DNA from: Gammaproteobacteria bacterium
GTDB lineage: Bacteria; Pseudomonadota; Gammaproteobacteria; Xanthomonadales; Xanthomonadaceae
DNA: 32,313 nt
Assembly (NCBI GenBank): GCA_012515985.1
Contig: JAAYXJ010000062.1
Location: forward strand, 1-32,313
Direction of reading: 5' to 3'
The stretch's first letter is position 1. Each line of letters opens with the position of its first letter. Position numbers and translations under genes: made by a program. This document shows, piece after piece, positions 28,026-32,313 of this stretch. A model generated the notes under the pieces. The model saw only the letters and a program-made list of their open reading frames with translations, was not told the DNA's origin and searched no databases.

Positions 28026-28361
28026 ATGGACACCATCGAGCTCCCCGGGGATGGCCCCTGGCAGCGCTTCATCATCAAATTCCGCGACGGCACCGCGCCG
28101 CGCGCCGACCCGCGCCATGCCCAGGCACGGCTGGACCGTGCCGCGGCGGGGGCAGCGGAGAGCGGGGTGCCCGGCCTGCGGCTGGCCTGGCTGCGCAGGC
28201 TCGGCATCGGCGCCGATGTCTTCGCGGCCGACCGCCCGCTCGGGCACGACGCGGCACGCTGGCTGATGCGTACCCTGGCCCAGGACCACGAGGTGGAATT
28301 CGTGGAAGTGGACGCCGTGATGCGGGCCTTCGGCCCGGGAGAGGACGCGGCGCGGCCCTGA
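28026..28361 (+). CDS. Free-standing S8 peptidase propeptide (I9-like) protein without protease domain or signal peptide
   Basis: WQRFIIKFRDGTAPRADPRHAQARLDRAAAGAAESGVPGLRLAWLRRLGIGADVFAADRPLGHDAARWLMRTLAQDHEVEFVEVDAVMRAFG resembles the prodomain of bacterial S8 proteases; in-frame TAG at 27990 with no intervening start precludes an N-terminal signal peptide. Confidence 0.65.
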   Translation: MDTIELPGDGPWQRFIIKFRDGTAPRADPRHAQARLDRAAAGAAESGVPGLRLAWLRRLGIGADVFAADRPLGHDAARWLMRTLAQDHEVEFVEVDAVMRAFGPGEDAARP

Positions 28362-28370
28362 ACGGGTGGA

Positions 28371-28856
28371 TCAGCCCGCCGCCTCGAAGCGGTTGGCCTC
28401 CACGTTCTTGCGCACCTTGCGCGGATCCCAGATGCGTCCGTTCATGGCGATCCAGGTGCCCGGCGGCAGGCACTGCACGGCGCCCACCGCGGTGCCGATG
28501 TTGAACTCGGCATCCGAACCGCGGAACCGCGCTGGGTTGAGCGCGCCGGTGAGCACGATGGTGCGGTCCAGCCCGTCCAGGGCGCGGGCGGTCTCGACCA
28601 TCGAATCGGTGCCGTGGGTGATGAGCACGTGTCGGGTGGGCTGGGCGACGACGGTGGCGCGGATGAGGGCCCGGTCGTCATCGGTCAGGTGCAGCGAATC
28701 CTTGCGCAGGATGGGGATGACGCGGAACCGGAAGGCCACCCCGAGTTCCTCGAGGATCCGCCCGATCTGCGGTTCGCCGACCTGGAAGTCGGACTTGTCG
28801 TCGAAATACACCTTGTCGATGGTGCCGCCGGTGGTGACGATCAGCAGCTCTTCCAT
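28371..28856 (-). CDS. Short asparaginase-domain protein (N-terminal domain only, about 160 aa)
   Basis: MEELLIVTTGGTIDKVYFDDKSDFQVGEPQIGRIL...VLITHGTDSMVETARAL...IVLTGALNPARF (TGGTID and HGTDSM motifs). Confidence 0.88.
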   Translation of the reverse strand: MEELLIVTTGGTIDKVYFDDKSDFQVGEPQIGRILEELGVAFRFRVIPILRKDSLHLTDDDRALIRATVVAQPTRHVLITHGTDSMVETARALDGLDRTIVLTGALNPARFRGSDAEFNIGTAVGAVQCLPPGTWIAMNGRIWDPRKVRKNVEANRFEAAG

Positions 28857-28953
28857 TCGGTCTTTCCAGCCATCTTCGCGGGCGCACATTCTAGCCGCTG
28901 CCAGGCCCGGAGCGGCCGCGCGCGCAGGGCCCGGGGCACCCGGCGCGGGCCGG

Positions 28954-29301
28954 TCAGGGGGCTTTGCCCCGGCCGCCGAAGCGGGCGACCAGGCCCGGCC
29001 AGCTGGCAAGGAAGATGATCACGATCGCGAGCACGACCTCGACCAGCGCGAACGCCCGCACCGCCGGATCACTCCATGCGTCCATGACCCCGTGGCTGAA
29101 CCACAGCAGCCCCAGCACGCCGGACCAGAAACCGGCCAGCCGGCTGCCCCGCAGCACGCCGATGGCCAGCAGCAGCGGCGGCGCGATGAACACCAGCAGC
29201 GCCGTCCACAGGTGGCCGCGACCGAGGAACCAGGCCGAGAACAGCACCGCCAGCGCCAGCAGGGCGCCGGCGTGGACGAACCGCAGGGTGCGCGGACTCA
29301 C
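28954..29301 (-). CDS. DUF2069-like small membrane protein
   Basis: MSPRTLRFVHAGALLALAVLFSAWFLGRGHLWTALLVFIAPPLLLAIGVLRGSRLAGFWSGVLGLLWFSHGVMDAWSDPAVRAFALVEVVLAIVIIFLAS; GTG start overlaps the wrbA-like stop (GTGA). Confidence 0.8.
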   Translation of the reverse strand: MSPRTLRFVHAGALLALAVLFSAWFLGRGHLWTALLVFIAPPLLLAIGVLRGSRLAGFWSGVLGLLWFSHGVMDAWSDPAVRAFALVEVVLAIVIIFLASWPGLVARFGGRGKAP

Positions 29302-29891
29302 GACGCCAGCCTCGCCGCCAGCAGCGCCACCCGCCGTCCCAGTGCCCGGGCCAGCTGCGCCTCCTCGGCCGTCGGCTGGGGATCGTCGTCGGTGCCGGCC
29401 ACGTGGCTGGCGCCGTAAGGGGTGCCGCCGCTGCGGGTGGTGCTCAGCGCAGGTTCGGTGAACGGGATGCCAACCAGCACGCAGCCGTGGTGCAGCAGCG
29501 GAACCATCATCGACAGCAGGGTCGATTCCTGGCCGCCGTGCATGGTGGTGGTGGAAGTGAAAACGCCGGCGGGCTTGCCCACCAGGGTGCCGCTGGCCCA
29601 CTGTGCGCCCAGCCCGTCGAGACAGTGCTTGAGCGGCGCCGCCATGTTGCCGAAGCGCGTGGGGCTGCCCAGGAGCAGGCCGTCGCATTCGTCGAAGTCG
29701 GCCCCCTCGACGAACGGCGCGCCGTCCTCCGGCACGGGCGGCGCGGCAGTGCGGGTGACCGGCGCGACGGGCGGCACGGTCCGCAGCCGCGCCCGGGCGC
29801 CGTCGACTTCCCCGACGCCGCGGGCGATCTGGCGCGCCAGCCGCGCCACCGACCCGTTGCGGCTGTAATAGAGCACCAGGATTTCGGCCAT
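29298..29891 (-). CDS. wrbA: NAD(P)H:quinone oxidoreductase / flavodoxin-like WrbA
   Basis: MAEILVLYYSRNGSVARLARQIARGV...GLLLGSPTRFGNMAAPLKHCLDGLGAQWASGTLVGKPAGVFTSTTTMHGGQESTLLSMMVPLLHHGCVLVGIPFTEP...GGTPYGASHVAG. Confidence 0.93.
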   Translation of the reverse strand: MAEILVLYYSRNGSVARLARQIARGVGEVDGARARLRTVPPVAPVTRTAAPPVPEDGAPFVEGADFDECDGLLLGSPTRFGNMAAPLKHCLDGLGAQWASGTLVGKPAGVFTSTTTMHGGQESTLLSMMVPLLHHGCVLVGIPFTEPALSTTRSGGTPYGASHVAGTDDDPQPTAEEAQLARALGRRVALLAARLAS

Positions 29892-29972
29892 CGATCGCCT
29901 CCAAGGGAAGCGGTCAAGGATAGAGCAAGCCGCCGACCGCGGGCCGTGCCGCTGGCGCCGTCGCGATTCGGG

Positions 29973-29985
29973 TAACCTCGCGCGG
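29973..29985 (+). promoter_or_regulatory. Candidate -10 element (TAACCT) 7 nt upstream of the yihY ATG; predicted leaderless start
   Basis: cgggTAACCTcgcgcggATGGAG. Confidence 0.4.
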
Positions 29986-31260
29986 ATGGAGTCGCTGGCC
30001 ACCCTGCGCCGCTGGAAGGAACACCTTGCCGATCGCGCCCGGGCGCGATCCTTCGCCCGCTTCCTTGGCCGCCGCTTCATGGACGACCGGCTGTTCGAAG
30101 CAGCTGGCGCGCTGTCCTTCACCACCCTGCTGGCGCTGGTGCCGCTCTCGATCGTGGTGTTCGGGGTGCTCTCGGCCTTCCCGGTGTTCGAGCAGTGGAG
30201 CGACATGTTGCGTGGCTTCATCTTCACCAATTTCGTGCCCAGCGCCGCGCAGGCGGTGGAGACGTACCTGCTGCAGTTCTCCCTCAATTCCGGCCAACTC
30301 ACCGCCGTGGGCGTGATCACGCTGGTGGTGACGGTACTGATCACGCTGCAGGGCGTGGAGGCGACTTTCAACCGCATCTGGCGCGTGCGCTCGGCCAGGC
30401 CCCAGGTGTGGCGGTTCCTGGTGTACTGGACGGTACTGACCCTGGGAGCGCTGGTGGCCAGCGCCTCGATCGCCGTGGTGACGAGCGTGTTCGCGATGGA
30501 CGTGTTTCGCACGGTCACCGGCGCCTGGCTGCAGCGCAACCTGGTGGGCGCTGCGCCGTTCGTGATCGAACTGGTGGCGATCGCCGCGATCTACAGGGTG
30601 GTGCCGCACCGCACGGTGAAATGGCGGCACGCGTTCGCCGGCGCATTCCTGGCGGCGGTGCTGCTGGAACTGCTCAAGCGCTTGATCGCGATGTACCTGG
30701 GCAGCTTCGATGCCTACCAGCGCATCTATGGCCAGGTAGCGTTCTTCCCGATCCTGTTGCTGTGGATCTACGCGGCGTGGGTGTCCGTGCTGCTGGGGGC
30801 CTCGTTCGCGGCCTCGGTGTCGGCGTTCCGGTACCAGCCGGCCGCGATGCGGTTGCCGGAGGGCTACGAGATGTTCGGCCTGCTGCGCCTGCTCGGCCGC
30901 TTTGCACAGGCGCGGCGCGAGGGCCGGGGGCTGCACAGCGAGGACATCGAGCGGCTCGAGCCTTGCCTGACCGATGCGCTCGTGCAGCAGATGCTGGGCC
31001 AGCTGGGTGCCATCAAGCTGGTCACCCGCGCGGAAAGCGGAGAATGGCTGCTCTCGCGCGATCTCGACGGGCTGACCCTGGCCGAACTCTACGAAGCCTG
31101 CAATTTGCGGGTGCCCATCAACGAGGCGCACCTGCCGTGCCGGGATGATGCGCTCGGCGTCGCCGCCGCAGCCGCGCTGGACGACCTGCGCATTCCCCTG
31201 CGCGACCGGCTGAAGCGGCGCGTGGGCAGCCTGTATGAACCGATGGAGGAGGGCGCATGA
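29986..31260 (+). CDS. yihY: YihY family (UPF0761) inner-membrane protein
   Basis: FMDDRLFEAAGALSFTTLLALVPLSIVVFGVLSAFPVFEQWSDMLRGFIFTNFVPSAAQAVETYLLQFSLNSGQLTAVGVITLVVTVLITLQGVEATFNRIWRV. Confidence 0.92.
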   Translation: MESLATLRRWKEHLADRARARSFARFLGRRFMDDRLFEAAGALSFTTLLALVPLSIVVFGVLSAFPVFEQWSDMLRGFIFTNFVPSAAQAVETYLLQFSLNSGQLTAVGVITLVVTVLITLQGVEATFNRIWRVRSARPQVWRFLVYWTVLTLGALVASASIAVVTSVFAMDVFRTVTGAWLQRNLVGAAPFVIELVAIAAIYRVVPHRTVKWRHAFAGAFLAAVLLELLKRLIAMYLGSFDAYQRIYGQVAFFPILLLWIYAAWVSVLLGASFAASVSAFRYQPAAMRLPEGYEMFGLLRLLGRFAQARREGRGLHSEDIERLEPCLTDALVQQMLGQLGAIKLVTRAESGEWLLSRDLDGLTLAELYEACNLRVPINEAHLPCRDDALGVAAAAALDDLRIPLRDRLKRRVGSLYEPMEEGA

Positions 31261-31835
31261 TTTACCGATGGCTGTTGGCGGCGCTGGTGGGCGCGACGGT
31301 GCTGGCGGGGTGCCAGCGCGGCGAGCCGTCCGAAGCGGGCGCCGGGACATCAAGCGGATCGCGGGAGCCGGCGGCCGGCACCGATGCGGCCGGCGACGGG
31401 CCCGCCCTGCAGGTCACGACCATCGACGATGACCGCTGGGACCTTGCGGACCACCGCGGCCAGTGGGTGGTCGTCAATTACTGGGCCACCTGGTGCGCCC
31501 CGTGCCGCGAGGAAATGCCGGAACTGTCCGCGCTGGCGAGCATGCGCCCGCACATCGAAGTGATCGGCCTGGCCTACGAGGACATCGCGCCGGAGGCGAT
31601 ACGGGCGTTCCTGGAGGAATTCCCCGTCACCTACCCGATCGCGATCATCGGGATGCTCGATCCGCCGGCGGATTTCGACATCCCCCGCGGGCTGCCGATG
31701 ACCTGGCTGATCGGACCCGATGGACGGGTGGCCCGCCGTTTCCTTGGCCCGGTGACGGCGCTGGAGATCGAAACGGCGGTAGCGGAGGCCGGCGGGCCGC
31801 CGGTTCCCGCCACGCCGGCGGGAGATCCTTCGTGA
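31257..31835 (+). CDS. TlpA-like thioredoxin-family lipoprotein
   Basis: Lipobox VLAGC at the N-terminus; WVVVNYWATWCAPCREEMPELSAL (WCAPC). Overlaps yihY by ATGA. Confidence 0.9.
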   Translation: MIYRWLLAALVGATVLAGCQRGEPSEAGAGTSSGSREPAAGTDAAGDGPALQVTTIDDDRWDLADHRGQWVVVNYWATWCAPCREEMPELSALASMRPHIEVIGLAYEDIAPEAIRAFLEEFPVTYPIAIIGMLDPPADFDIPRGLPMTWLIGPDGRVARRFLGPVTALEIETAVAEAGGPPVPATPAGDPS

Positions 31836-32101
31836 CGGCGGCGCGGTTCCTGGTGTCCGGGCGGGTGCAGGGGGTGTTCTTCCGCGCTTCCACCAGGACC
31901 AGGGCTCGGGAGCTTGGGCTGCGTGGGCATGCGCTCAACCTGCCCGATGGGCGGGTGGAGGTCCTGGCCGCCGGGCTGCCGGATGCGCTGGAGGCGCTGG
32001 CGGAGTGGCTGCGGCAGGGCCCGCCTGGCGCCCGGGTCGAGGCCGTGGAACGGACGCCGGCGGCGCCAGGCGACGTGGGGGAAGGTTTCCACGTCGGCTG
32101 A
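31832..32101 (+). CDS. acyP: Acylphosphatase
   Basis: MTAARFLVSGRVQGVFFRASTRTRARELGLRGHALNLPDGRVEVLAAG (SGRVQGVFFR motif); GTG start overlapping the upstream stop (GTGA). Confidence 0.93.
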   Translation: MTAARFLVSGRVQGVFFRASTRTRARELGLRGHALNLPDGRVEVLAAGLPDALEALAEWLRQGPPGARVEAVERTPAAPGDVGEGFHVG

Positions 32102-32143
32102 GCGGCGCCCGGTGACGGCATGGGCGGCCGGAGGCTGCGTGCC

Positions 32144-32313
<170 letters not shown>

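Overview
This is a high-GC chromosomal window that looks like Xanthomonadaceae (Lysobacter/Luteimonas/Xanthomonas-like, judged from gene content and protein sequences only). It is densely coded with about 33 genes, partial at both edges. I found no phage, transposon or CRISPR array and no complete RNA gene. Gene order: glnS (partial, -), 7TM-GGDEF diguanylate cyclase, EamA transporter, msrA, rnk-like (-), oxyR/ahpF/ahpC (-), prmC, pip, NUDIX / 5'-3' exonuclease / nitroreductase (-, overlapping operon), two tandem DUF1631-type genes, pntAA, ECF sigma / anti-sigma-like / DUF3106 (-, sitting between pntAA and pntAB), pntAB-pntB, membrane protein (-), sufT-like, wHTH-TM-TPR regulator (-), secreted S8 subtilase with two PPC domains, a free-standing S8-prodomain-like ORF, short asparaginase (-), DUF2069 and wrbA-like (-), yihY, TlpA-like lipoprotein, acylphosphatase, and alkene reductase (partial, -). 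The observations most worth a second look are: (1) the orphan subtilase prodomain-like protein without signal peptide or protease domain, next to a complete subtilase and a divergent membrane-tethered regulator; (2) the adjacent divergent DUF1631 paralogs; (3) a sigma/anti-sigma/Met-His-rich DUF3106 module splitting the transhydrogenase locus; (4) several predicted leaderless promoters; (5) a competing inverted-repeat structure between ahpC and ahpF. All family calls are from reading the translated sequences; no searches were run.
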